Below, piece by piece: positions 9,086 to 16,664 of a stretch of 64,000 nucleotides of DNA. The DNA is from Spirosoma aureum. GTDB lineage: Bacteria; Bacteroidota; Bacteroidia; Cytophagales; Spirosomataceae. The notes under the pieces were generated by a model. The model was given only the letters and a program-made list of their open reading frames with translations, had not been told where the DNA came from and searched no databases. The position numbers and the translations under genes were made by a program. Position 1 is the first letter of the stretch, and each line of letters opens with the position of its first letter. The stretch is from assembly GCF_011604685.1 (NCBI RefSeq), contig NZ_CP050063.1, positions 2,006,501 to 2,070,500 on the forward strand, given 5' to 3'.

Positions 9086-10855
9086 TTACTTCGCTACCGT
9101 TGCAATCTTTAGTTCATCTAATTGGGCTTGCGAAATGGTTGACGGCGAGTCGATCATCACATCCCGGCCAGAATTGTTTTTCGGGAAGGCAATGAAATCG
9201 CGAATAGAATCGGCTCCGCCAAAGAGTGAGCACAACCGGTCGAAACCAAATGCGATACCACCGTGGGGTGGAGCTCCGTATTCGAAGGCATCCATCAGGA
9301 AGCCAAATTGATTTTTGGCTTCTTCATCCGAGAAACCCAGAATACTAAACATCCGCGCCTGTAGGTCACGGTTGAAAATCCGGATAGAACCCCCACCAAC
9401 TTCGGTTCCATTGATAACCAGGTCATATGCATTGGCCCGAACCGAACCCGGGTCGTTTTCCAACAGTGGAATATCTTCCGGTTTTGGCGATGTGAATGGG
9501 TGGTGCATGGCAAACCACCGTTTCTCTTCTTCGCCATATTCGAGCAACGGGAAGTCGAGAACCCATAACGCACTGAATACGTTTGGGTCGCGCAGACCTA
9601 ACCGACTGCCCATTTCCAGCCGAAGTTCGTTCAGTTGTTTGCGTGCTTTAGCACAATCGCCCGAAATGAGCAGCATCAAATCACCAGGTTTAGCGCCAAA
9701 GTGCGCAGCCCAGGCTTTTAAATCGCCTTCCGCATAAAACTTGTCTACCGACGATTTTAGCGTACCGTCTTCGTTATAGCGGACATAAATCAGGCCTTTA
9801 GCGCCGATTTGCGGGCGTTTCACCCAGTCTGTTAGTTCATCGAGCTGCTTGCGCGTATAGTGAGCGCAACCCGGCGCGTTGATACCCACAACCAGTTCGG
9901 CCGAATCGAACACGCCGAAACCTTTCCCGGAGGTCATATCAACCGTATCGAAAGTGCCTTTGAGTTCGACGAATTCCATACCAAAGCGCGTATCGGGTTT
10001 ATCAGACCCATAGCGTTTCATGGCATCGGCATAGGTCATGCGTGGCACTTCGACCATATCGATCCCTTTTACCGCTTTGAACAGATGCCGCACCAGGCCC
10101 TCGAACATATTCAGAATATCTTCCTGCTCCACGAACGACATTTCGCAGTCGATCTGTGTGAATTCAGGTTGACGATCCGCACGGAGATCTTCATCGCGAA
10201 AGCACTTCACAATCTGATAGTAGCGGTCAAAGCCCGATACCATCAGCAACTGTTTAAATGTTTGGGGAGACTGTGGAAGAGCATAAAACTCGCCCGGATT
10301 CATCCGACTTGGCACCACAAAATCCCGTGCACCTTCGGGCGTGGACTTGATCAATACCGGCGTTTCGACCTCAATGAAATTCTGGCCGTCCATGTACAGA
10401 CGTGTCTGCTGGGCCATCCGATGGCGAAGCTCAAGGTTTCGGCGAACAGGATTCCGGCGCAGATCCAGGTATCGGTATTTCATCCGCAGGTCGTCGCCAC
10501 CGTCGGTTTCGTCCTCGATGAGGAAAGGTGGTAACTTGGCCGGGTTCAGAATGTCAAGCGATGTGACCTTGATTTCAATGTCGCCGGTGGGCAGATTCGG
10601 GTTTTTTGACTTTCGCTCGATGACTGTGCCAGTGGCTTTCAGAACATATTCGCGGCCCAGTGAGCGGGCAATGGCAAAAAGTTCGGGCGAGGTCTGGCCA
10701 TCTTCAAGCAGAAGTTGTGTAATACCATAGCGGTCACGTAGATCAACCCACAATACGCCACCCTTATCACGAATTGTCTGGACCCAGCCGGTCAATGTGA
10801 CCGTATTGTTGCTGTCAGTAAGGCGGAGTTCTCCGCAAGTATGCGTTCGAAGCAT
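9086..10855 (-). CDS. aspS: Aspartate--tRNA ligase
   Basis: A class II aminoacyl-tRNA synthetase that charges tRNA-Asp. The protein of 589 residues has an N-terminal OB-fold anticodon-binding domain (about 1-110, [23 protein letters not shown] region), the catalytic core with motif 2 [18 protein letters not shown], a bacterial GAD insertion domain in the middle, and motif 3 [10 protein letters not shown] near the end. I start it at the ATG at 10855 because [11 protein letters not shown] matches the family N-terminus; an in-frame extension to 10924 would only add sequence made by the upstream octamer repeat. Whether it also charges tRNA-Asn cannot be judged here. It ends in front of the large inverted repeat at 8988-9077. 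Confidence 0.96.
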   Translation of the reverse strand: MLRTHTCGELRLTDSNNTVTLTGWVQTIRDKGGVLWVDLRDRYGITQLLLEDGQTSPELFAIARSLGREYVLKATGTVIERKSKNPNLPTGDIEIKVTSLDILNPAKLPPFLIEDETDGGDDLRMKYRYLDLRRNPVRRNLELRHRMAQQTRLYMDGQNFIEVETPVLIKSTPEGARDFVVPSRMNPGEFYALPQSPQTFKQLLMVSGFDRYYQIVKCFRDEDLRADRQPEFTQIDCEMSFVEQEDILNMFEGLVRHLFKAVKGIDMVEVPRMTYADAMKRYGSDKPDTRFGMEFVELKGTFDTVDMTSGKGFGVFDSAELVVGINAPGCAHYTRKQLDELTDWVKRPQIGAKGLIYVRYNEDGTLKSSVDKFYAEGDLKAWAAHFGAKPGDLMLLISGDCAKARKQLNELRLEMGSRLGLRDPNVFSALWVLDFPLLEYGEEEKRWFAMHHPFTSPKPEDIPLLENDPGSVRANAYDLVINGTEVGGGSIRIFNRDLQARMFSILGFSDEEAKNQFGFLMDAFEYGAPPHGGIAFGFDRLCSLFGGADSIRDFIAFPKNNSGRDVMIDSPSTISQAQLDELKIATVAK

Positions 10856-11016
10856 GTTTAAAGAAGGAAAGAGTGAAAGAGTGAAGGGGCGAATGTGACT
10901 GGCGGAAACCGCTCGTTCGCTCATTCACTTCTTCACTCTTTAGAATTCTACCGCAAAGGTAGGTACTTTGCCGAAACCCGACTACTCACTCGTTCGCTCT
11001 TTCATTCATTCGTGCA
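10856..11016. repeat. Degenerate 8-base-period repeat with inverted copies, aspS leader
   Basis: The aspS upstream spacer holds three related blocks with a rough eight-base period of the type CRCTCRTT: one on the minus strand (about 10864-10897), an inverted copy (about 10909-10941) and a further direct copy (about 10984-11012). The first two can fold into an imperfect hairpin in the aspS leader. The units vary from copy to copy, so this is not a simple microsatellite. Confidence 0.6.
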
Positions 11017-12483
11017 TTATTTTCGGTAATCCAACGCTGGTTTCCGATCGCCGAGCAGTGCTTCATACTTGAAGTCGGCACCCCGCTTCCTGACCCACTC
11101 CGCGCGGGCTTTCTCGATGAGTGTCGGTGTTTTGAATAGATCGAGGGCTGTCATGGAGAGTGTTTTGGCCGCTACGATCATTCCCTTTTGGCCAATGCTC
11201 ATGCCACTGGCTGCCGTAGACTGCCAGCTGTGTGCCGATGAGCCCGGAACCCAGGTAGCGGTTGATAAACCCACGGTCGGCACCGTCCAGCTTACGTCGC
11301 CAACATCGGTCGAGCCGCCACTGGTCGCACTTTCAGAAGCATCGCGGAAGTCTTTTACGGTAGCTGCTTCTTCGATGGGGACTTTCCGGTCGAACGTCTC
11401 GCTGATTTTCTTGGCAAACTCTGTTTCTTCAGGGGTATAATTCACCCCGCCAACTGTTTTCAGGTTTTGGTGCATTACTTCGGCCAGAGTTACGTTGGGT
11501 AACAAGTCATAAACACCGCCCAACACTTCCCAGCTTACCTGTGTGCCCGTTCCTTTGGCTGCGCCTTCGGCCGCATTTTCAATGCGTTTCCAGACACTTT
11601 GCACGACTGCCCGGTCTTTATGGCGAGCGTAATAATAAACTTCCGCAAAAGCCGGAACGACGTTTGGCGCTTCACCACCGCGCGTAATGACATAGTGAAT
11701 ACGGGTATCGGATGGAATGTGCTCGCGCATCATGTTGACCATGTAATCCATCGCTTCGACACCATCCAGCGCCGATCGACCGCGCTCTGGCGATGCAGCA
11801 GCGTGAGCCGCAATCCCTTTAAACCGAAACTTTGCATTCTTATTGGCCAGCGATGTACCGGCATCGGCAGCATTCTGAGCACCAGGATGCCAATGCAGCA
11901 CAACGTCTACATCATTAAACAGACCCTCGCGTACCATATACACCTTGGCCGAACCACCTTCTTCGGCTGGACAACCGTAAATTTTGACCGTTCCGGCATG
12001 GCCTGATTTTTTGAGCCAGTCTTTCACCTCAACAGCAGCTGCTACCGACGCCGTTCCGAAGAGATTATGGCCACATCCGTGCCCGCCTTTTTGTCCCGCA
12101 ATGGGCGTAAATTCAGGTTTGGCTTCGGTTGCCAGTCCTGGCAGCGCGTCATATTCACCCAGAATACCGATAACGGGTTTGCCTGAACCGTAGGTAGCTA
12201 CAAAAGCTGTGGGAATTCCAGCCACACCTGTTTGAACATCAAAACCTTCTTTTTTTAATTGTTCTTCCAGTAGGGCTGAGCTTTTTTCTTCCTGATAGCC
12301 AAGTTCCGCGAAAGTCCAGATCTGTTTTGAAATAGTAGCGTATTCTGGGAACCGTTTGTCGAGGTCCGCAATGACAGCCTGTTTATCAGGATCAATCGTT
12401 GGAGTTGCTGCTTTTTTTGCTTTAGGCTGAGCTACGGCGATTATAGGAATGAGTAATAAGGTTGTGAGGAATTGTCTTTTCAT
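11017..12483 (-). CDS. Exported M20-family amidohydrolase (AbgB-like)
   Basis: A zinc-dependent amidohydrolase of peptidase family M20D, closest in motif pattern to AbgB, the p-aminobenzoyl-glutamate hydrolase subunit. Residues 1-19 form a signal peptide ending VAQ, so it works in the periplasm. Metal-site motifs visible in order are GEYDALPG, GGHGCGHN, CPAEEGG, LHWHPG and, late in the chain, TSGGSTDVGDVSW. A dimerisation lid domain lies between about residues 210 and 330. At 488 residues the length suits the family. AbgA is not adjacent, so the substrate may be another N-acyl amino acid or dipeptide. It lies 161 bases upstream of aspS on the same strand, across the octamer repeat. Confidence 0.85.
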   Translation of the reverse strand: MKRQFLTTLLLIPIIAVAQPKAKKAATPTIDPDKQAVIADLDKRFPEYATISKQIWTFAELGYQEEKSSALLEEQLKKEGFDVQTGVAGIPTAFVATYGSGKPVIGILGEYDALPGLATEAKPEFTPIAGQKGGHGCGHNLFGTASVAAAVEVKDWLKKSGHAGTVKIYGCPAEEGGSAKVYMVREGLFNDVDVVLHWHPGAQNAADAGTSLANKNAKFRFKGIAAHAAASPERGRSALDGVEAMDYMVNMMREHIPSDTRIHYVITRGGEAPNVVPAFAEVYYYARHKDRAVVQSVWKRIENAAEGAAKGTGTQVSWEVLGGVYDLLPNVTLAEVMHQNLKTVGGVNYTPEETEFAKKISETFDRKVPIEEAATVKDFRDASESATSGGSTDVGDVSWTVPTVGLSTATWVPGSSAHSWQSTAASGMSIGQKGMIVAAKTLSMTALDLFKTPTLIEKARAEWVRKRGADFKYEALLGDRKPALDYRK

Positions 12484-12594
12484 AGGTTAGTATTCGGATT
12501 ATTGGTTAATAAGCCGATAAAAATAGGGGAATGATGGGAGAAAACGTAATAATGATTTTACATCCGTCCTATAGTACCAAACTATATTGGTTGC

Positions 12595-13692
12595 TCAATA
12601 ATCATACACATGCTCAATCTTAACGCCCTGCTCGGTTACGAACCGAACGGTTTTGTCCAGCCAACGGACGGGCGTTACCAGGGCCACACGCTTCAGGCCG
12701 GGTTTGGTGAGAATGGGCTGCGTAAATACCAGCTGGAAATCGGGCGAGGCTGGTTTCCAGGCTTCGGGAGCCAATAGAGTTATCAGGATGGCCGAGTTAT
12801 TTCCGGCAATTTCCCGGAAGCTTGCACCCTGCTGAACTAAAGCCGACACAGCCGGATGAAAGGCTTCATAACGGGGCAACATCAGTAAGGCCGAGCCATC
12901 CGGGTATGTTTGGGCAGGAGATTGGGAGGTTGGGCTTTGGGTAGCAGGTAGTTTGTCTATAATGACCGCAGTTGTCGGCAAAGCGTCGTCGTAGGAGGCT
13001 TTGGTGCCAAGTTTGATTAGGTAACCATAGCCCGCTTTCACGAGTAACTCCGTCAGCAGCATATATTTGCGATCACACTTGCGCAGGAAATGTGGCCCCC
13101 AAAACGATGTTCCCGTCAATAGTTTGGGAATTCGGGACGTAAAGTCGAACTCGTACCAGGGCGATACGCGGATAAAGTCTACGTAATCCTGCGTAAACGT
13201 TGTGTTGAAGGTATCCTCATCCGTCACGATAGCGCCCTGCGTTGGGTTCGTTAGCCGCCCAACGATGATTTCGTAGAGCGCTTTCATGGCATATTCGACC
13301 GTTGTGCTGACACCAATGACCCAGATCATGATGTGGTAGCCCGTATTGAATGCGAAAATGCCCTTGATCTGATCATACACCACACCATAGCTTTGCCAGA
13401 GCTGTTTAACGTGGCTCATGTATGGGAACGTTGTCGTGGTGCGGATTTGGGCGTAGTCGGCGATTTCGGCGGGGCTATGAACCAGAAACCATTCGGGATA
13501 GGTCAGGAATGTCTGATCGGCGGGTCGGATGTGCTCGGTGGGTGTGACCGGATTTGGATTGCTGACCAGCCATTCTTTCGGCACAACGCAGCCTGTACCG
13601 GCCGGAGTCGTTAATGACTGCCGCCCTTTGCGGAGGAAAAGGAAGATGGCCAGTACGACCATGATAACCGTCAGAATCGGGAGCCTAAGCAT
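12595..13692 (-). CDS. Conserved membrane-anchored protein of unknown function, third gene of FAD-oxidase operon
   Basis: I do not recognise a characterised family. The protein of about 365 residues has one N-terminal hydrophobic helix (MLRLPILTVIMVVLAIFLFL) followed by a basic stop, suggesting an inner-membrane anchor. The conserved-looking block TFLTYPEWFLVHSPAEIADYA follows near residue 60; I have seen similar LTYPEW motifs in uncharacterised bacterial proteins. A second possible helix lies around 115-135. A short Pro/Ser/Thr-rich stretch (about 250-262) looks like an inserted linker. It starts at an ATG 11 bases after the methyltransferase stop; a TTG at 13707 would overlap that stop. The tight spacing implies co-transcription with the methyltransferase and FAD oxidase genes and a shared pathway. 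Confidence 0.7.
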   Translation of the reverse strand: MLRLPILTVIMVVLAIFLFLRKGRQSLTTPAGTGCVVPKEWLVSNPNPVTPTEHIRPADQTFLTYPEWFLVHSPAEIADYAQIRTTTTFPYMSHVKQLWQSYGVVYDQIKGIFAFNTGYHIMIWVIGVSTTVEYAMKALYEIIVGRLTNPTQGAIVTDEDTFNTTFTQDYVDFIRVSPWYEFDFTSRIPKLLTGTSFWGPHFLRKCDRKYMLLTELLVKAGYGYLIKLGTKASYDDALPTTAVIIDKLPATQSPTSQSPAQTYPDGSALLMLPRYEAFHPAVSALVQQGASFREIAGNNSAILITLLAPEAWKPASPDFQLVFTQPILTKPGLKRVALVTPVRWLDKTVRFVTEQGVKIEHVYDY

Positions 13693-13703
13693 GGGAGTGG
13701 CTA

Positions 13704-14564
13704 TCAAATTTTCGTAAACAGAACCAGCGTATTATCCGATGGGTCATTGGCCTGAAGGAGCCGTTTGCCCGCATCGCTAAATCCCGCCTGACTAATGAGC
13801 CGACTCCATTCCTCGATCGGTTTGAATCCCTTATAATCCTGCTGGTCGATTTCCCAGCTGATGTTCAGGCCAAGGTTAAAAACCGTATGCACGAGCGATA
13901 CAAACTTGGCCATGTCAGCGGTTTTTACGTCGTGATCGCGCAGAATAAACCAGCCACCAGGCCGCAGAATCCGCCGGATGGAGTTGATAAAGCCCGCTAG
14001 TTTTTCGGGTCGGGCGTGGTGCAGACCAATCAGGCAGGTTACCAGATCGACACTCTCACTGGCAATCGCATCTGGGCTAATCGGCTCGTAATCATTCAGT
14101 TCAACAAAAGTGCCGATTTTGCCTAACTGACCCCGTTCCATAATATCGGCAGGGCTGTTGGTTGGGGCAACATCGTTGATCAGGTAAATAGGCCCGCTGA
14201 TAGGCAGGTGTTTACGCAGATGGCTGATGTAGCGGCCCGGTGACCCAATTTCAACGTAACCGTTTATCTGGGCTCCTTTGGGCAGCAATTCCAGCGTTTG
14301 CCGGGTCATTTCTTTTTTCTGCGTTTTTAGGGCAGGAAGCGCATAGGTCAGTTCTGACAGAAACGGCTTGATGCTGGGCAGGCGATCCTGTACAGTTTTA
14401 TAAATACGCTCGTCCGACGTTTCGGTTTTCGTTACTTCGCGAATCAGGTGGTGAAACTTATCTTCGGGATAGAGGTGAAAAACGACCTGTAGAAAGCGGT
14501 AAAACGCATCGCGGGGTTTCGTTTCATCGAAAACAGTGTGAAATTCAGAAGTTACTGGTGTCAT
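13704..14564 (-). CDS. Class I SAM-dependent methyltransferase
   Basis: A Rossmann-fold methyltransferase of 286 residues. The S-adenosylmethionine site is seen as NGYVEIGSPGRY (motif I, degenerate in its glycines) near residue 100, LINDVAP, SVDLVTCLIGLHHA (motif IV region) and LRPGGWFILRDHD (motif VI). The first 90 residues are a helical cap that may select the substrate. The acceptor is unknown: a small molecule, lipid or quinone-like compound are all possible. It begins 3 bases after the FAD-oxidase stop and its own stop abuts the next gene, so the three genes form a tight operon read from 16313 to 12595. Confidence 0.8.
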   Translation of the reverse strand: MTPVTSEFHTVFDETKPRDAFYRFLQVVFHLYPEDKFHHLIREVTKTETSDERIYKTVQDRLPSIKPFLSELTYALPALKTQKKEMTRQTLELLPKGAQINGYVEIGSPGRYISHLRKHLPISGPIYLINDVAPTNSPADIMERGQLGKIGTFVELNDYEPISPDAIASESVDLVTCLIGLHHARPEKLAGFINSIRRILRPGGWFILRDHDVKTADMAKFVSLVHTVFNLGLNISWEIDQQDYKGFKPIEEWSRLISQAGFSDAGKRLLQANDPSDNTLVLFTKI

Positions 14565-14567
14565 GGC

Positions 14568-16313
14568 TTAGAAAGTAGAGGGGTTATAGTATGTATCCCA
14601 GAATACGTTGTGAAACCGAAAGGCGGGATCGAGTTTTTTCTTGAGTGCAAATAATTTTCTAGCGTTTGGGTAAGCCTGATGGAATTGCTCCGGCAGGGCA
14701 TGCGCCTGATAGGGAAGATAATAGGCCCCATCGACCGATATAGCCGCATCGATCAGTTCGCGCGTCCAGATAGCTACTTCATTTTTAGCGATTTCATTGG
14801 TCCGCTGTTTATAATAGACCACAAAGGCAAAAACTTCTTCGCGCGCCCAGGCCAGATACGAACCCGAATCGGGGAGTGCATGGCGAATCGAGACATTGAT
14901 AACGTTGACCCGATAGCGGTTAAATATCTCACTCATTTTCTCCGAAAAAGCGTCGAAGTGACGAACAGGAACAAAATATTCCTGCAATACGTAGGTGCGT
15001 TTCGTGCGTGATCTCGGTTCGAGTTCAGCGACATCGTAACCTGCTTCGTAATTGCGCCAATGAATGGGCTGGCTCAGGTAGATAAGCGGGTCTACGATGT
15101 GTTCACGTCGCCATTTACCGAAGAATGTCTCAGTAAATGCCCACATAAAATATCGTTCCAGCGGATAGGATTCCCGAAGTGGCATCAGGCGCATTTTGAC
15201 GGTTGGCTTTTCGGTTGTTTTAACCCACGTAACGGCCCGCATGTTTGTAAAGGCGGGCGGATACATATCGCCATTATGAAAAACCGCTTCGGGATTATCG
15301 CGGATGGTATTGGCAAAGTAGGAACGATAGGCTGAACGGGCCAGTTTGTAATGGTCACGCCGAACGGCCAGGTTCGCTTCAAGATCTAGCTCGACGGCTA
15401 CAATAATTCCCAACCCGTTATAGCCACCAATAGCGCCGAAAAATACATCTGGATTTTCGGTACGACTGGCTTGAACAAGCGACCCATCGGCCAGCACAAT
15501 GTCAATGGAACGGACGGCCAGAATGAGCGGGCCGTGCCCCATGTAGCGGCCATGACAGTTTACACTCAGCGCTCCGCCAACGGTAAAATTGGCATAGGTC
15601 TGCATGATTTTAATGCTCAGGTCGTGGGGGTCAATGAACCGCTGGATGTCGCACCAACGGATGCCAGCCTGCACTTTAATGATGCGATCATCTTTCGAGA
15701 AATGAATGACCTGATTCAGACCACGCATATCGATGTGCTGACTGTTTGGACTTGCCGTTTGTCCACCCATACTGAACCGTCCACCACCTACCGATACAGG
15801 GCCCGTAGTTGTTCGGAGTCGTTCCTGCAACTCCGCTACAGATTCGGGCCGAAAAACCTCTGCCACAATAACCGGATTGAGCTGAGTGACATCATTGATA
15901 ATGCGTTCCGGGCTGTTATGGTGCGCGACTATCTGACCGGTATCGTTTTTGAAATAATCAGCGGCTTCATCAGGAACTGTCCCGAATTTGTTTTTCTGCG
16001 AATCTCCCTTTTTGAATCCCAGTTGATAGATCAGCCAGATTGGGCCAAGAACCGGAATCAACACCAGAAGCAGCCAGTAGCCAGAGTGATTTGTATCGTG
16101 CAGCCGTTTTGTGGCTGTTGCGAACAGGGAGCCGATCAGGAGCGGGTAGAGTGCATACGTCGCCCCTTCGCCCACGAAGTCAAACAGCACGGTATGCAGT
16201 ACGTAGAATGTACTCCAGATAAATGCGGAGACTATCCAGTAGGTAGCTCGCTTGATACGGCCCCTGCTTGTAAATAGAAGGTAACTGAGAGGAAGTTTAT
16301 CTTTTAGACGCAT
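14568..16313 (-). CDS. DUF805-FAD-linked oxidase fusion protein
   Basis: Residues 1-115 form a DUF805-like membrane domain with the family marks SRGRIKRATYW (16-26) and KRLHDTNHSGYW (69-80), about three helices, and NKFG (108-111). Residues 140-581 are an FAD-binding type 4 (vanillyl-alcohol-oxidase/ALO superfamily) oxidoreductase: PVSVGGGRFSMGGQ (172-185) is the pyrophosphate loop, followed by VNCHGRYMGHG and GGYNGLGIIVAVELDL. The C-terminal half resembles the substrate domain of sugar-lactone or DprE1-type oxidases. This is an unusual membrane-tethered arrangement. I start at the ATG at 16313, which begins the DUF805 domain directly. It is the first gene of an operon with a methyltransferase and a conserved unknown protein. 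Confidence 0.82.
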   Translation of the reverse strand: MRLKDKLPLSYLLFTSRGRIKRATYWIVSAFIWSTFYVLHTVLFDFVGEGATYALYPLLIGSLFATATKRLHDTNHSGYWLLLVLIPVLGPIWLIYQLGFKKGDSQKNKFGTVPDEAADYFKNDTGQIVAHHNSPERIINDVTQLNPVIVAEVFRPESVAELQERLRTTTGPVSVGGGRFSMGGQTASPNSQHIDMRGLNQVIHFSKDDRIIKVQAGIRWCDIQRFIDPHDLSIKIMQTYANFTVGGALSVNCHGRYMGHGPLILAVRSIDIVLADGSLVQASRTENPDVFFGAIGGYNGLGIIVAVELDLEANLAVRRDHYKLARSAYRSYFANTIRDNPEAVFHNGDMYPPAFTNMRAVTWVKTTEKPTVKMRLMPLRESYPLERYFMWAFTETFFGKWRREHIVDPLIYLSQPIHWRNYEAGYDVAELEPRSRTKRTYVLQEYFVPVRHFDAFSEKMSEIFNRYRVNVINVSIRHALPDSGSYLAWAREEVFAFVVYYKQRTNEIAKNEVAIWTRELIDAAISVDGAYYLPYQAHALPEQFHQAYPNARKLFALKKKLDPAFRFHNVFWDTYYNPSTF

Positions 16314-16664
16314 ATGACAGGCAAATGTAAAGAAGAGGCTTTTACCTGCTTGATTCACAACGGTGTTTCTTAGTGAAAGGTAAGCCAATAGCCGGTGCAA
16401 GGTGCAATGTGCGTAAAGTTCTACTCGTATAGATTTACCGTACCCACTAAATTTATACGATACGTTTATCAGCAGCCAGTGGCTTATCATGGGTTCTGAT
16501 TGCTCTACTGCCCGATGCGTCATCCGTTTGCCGGAGACTCTGAATGTGAGTACAAAAAATTACGGCTTCGGCGCATGCAAACATGAACCGAAGCCGTAAT
16601 TTTTTGTAGTCATTCTGAGGATGGTCAATTGACGGATCAGCCATCTAAAGGATTTAGTCGTAGG
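16314..16664. other. Intergenic region between oxidase operon and S9 peptidase
   Basis: There is no convincing gene. The half next to 16313 should hold the promoter of the FAD-oxidase operon; the half next to 16664 holds the long terminator hairpin of the S9 peptidase gene, listed separately. Confidence 0.5.
16538..16618 (-). terminator. Long terminator hairpin after the S9 peptidase gene
   Basis: A perfect 21-bp stem (16551-16571 and 16588-16608) has an A6/T6 tract in its outer part and is extended on the outside by an imperfect 9-bp stem (16538-16546 with about 16610-16618). It lies about 46 bases after the peptidase stop and could act in both directions. Confidence 0.7.

Noticed and set aside
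9860..10534. 224-codon plus-strand frame opposite aspS
   Set aside because: It is the mirror of a strongly conserved gene; its His/Phe-rich product is typical of antisense shadows.
10858..11012. Possible CRISPR array
   Set aside because: The units are 8-base, degenerate and in both orientations without spacers. No cas genes are near.
15471..16277. 268-codon plus-strand frame opposite the DUF805-FAD oxidase gene
   Set aside because: It is antisense to clear oxidase motifs and carries no known domain.
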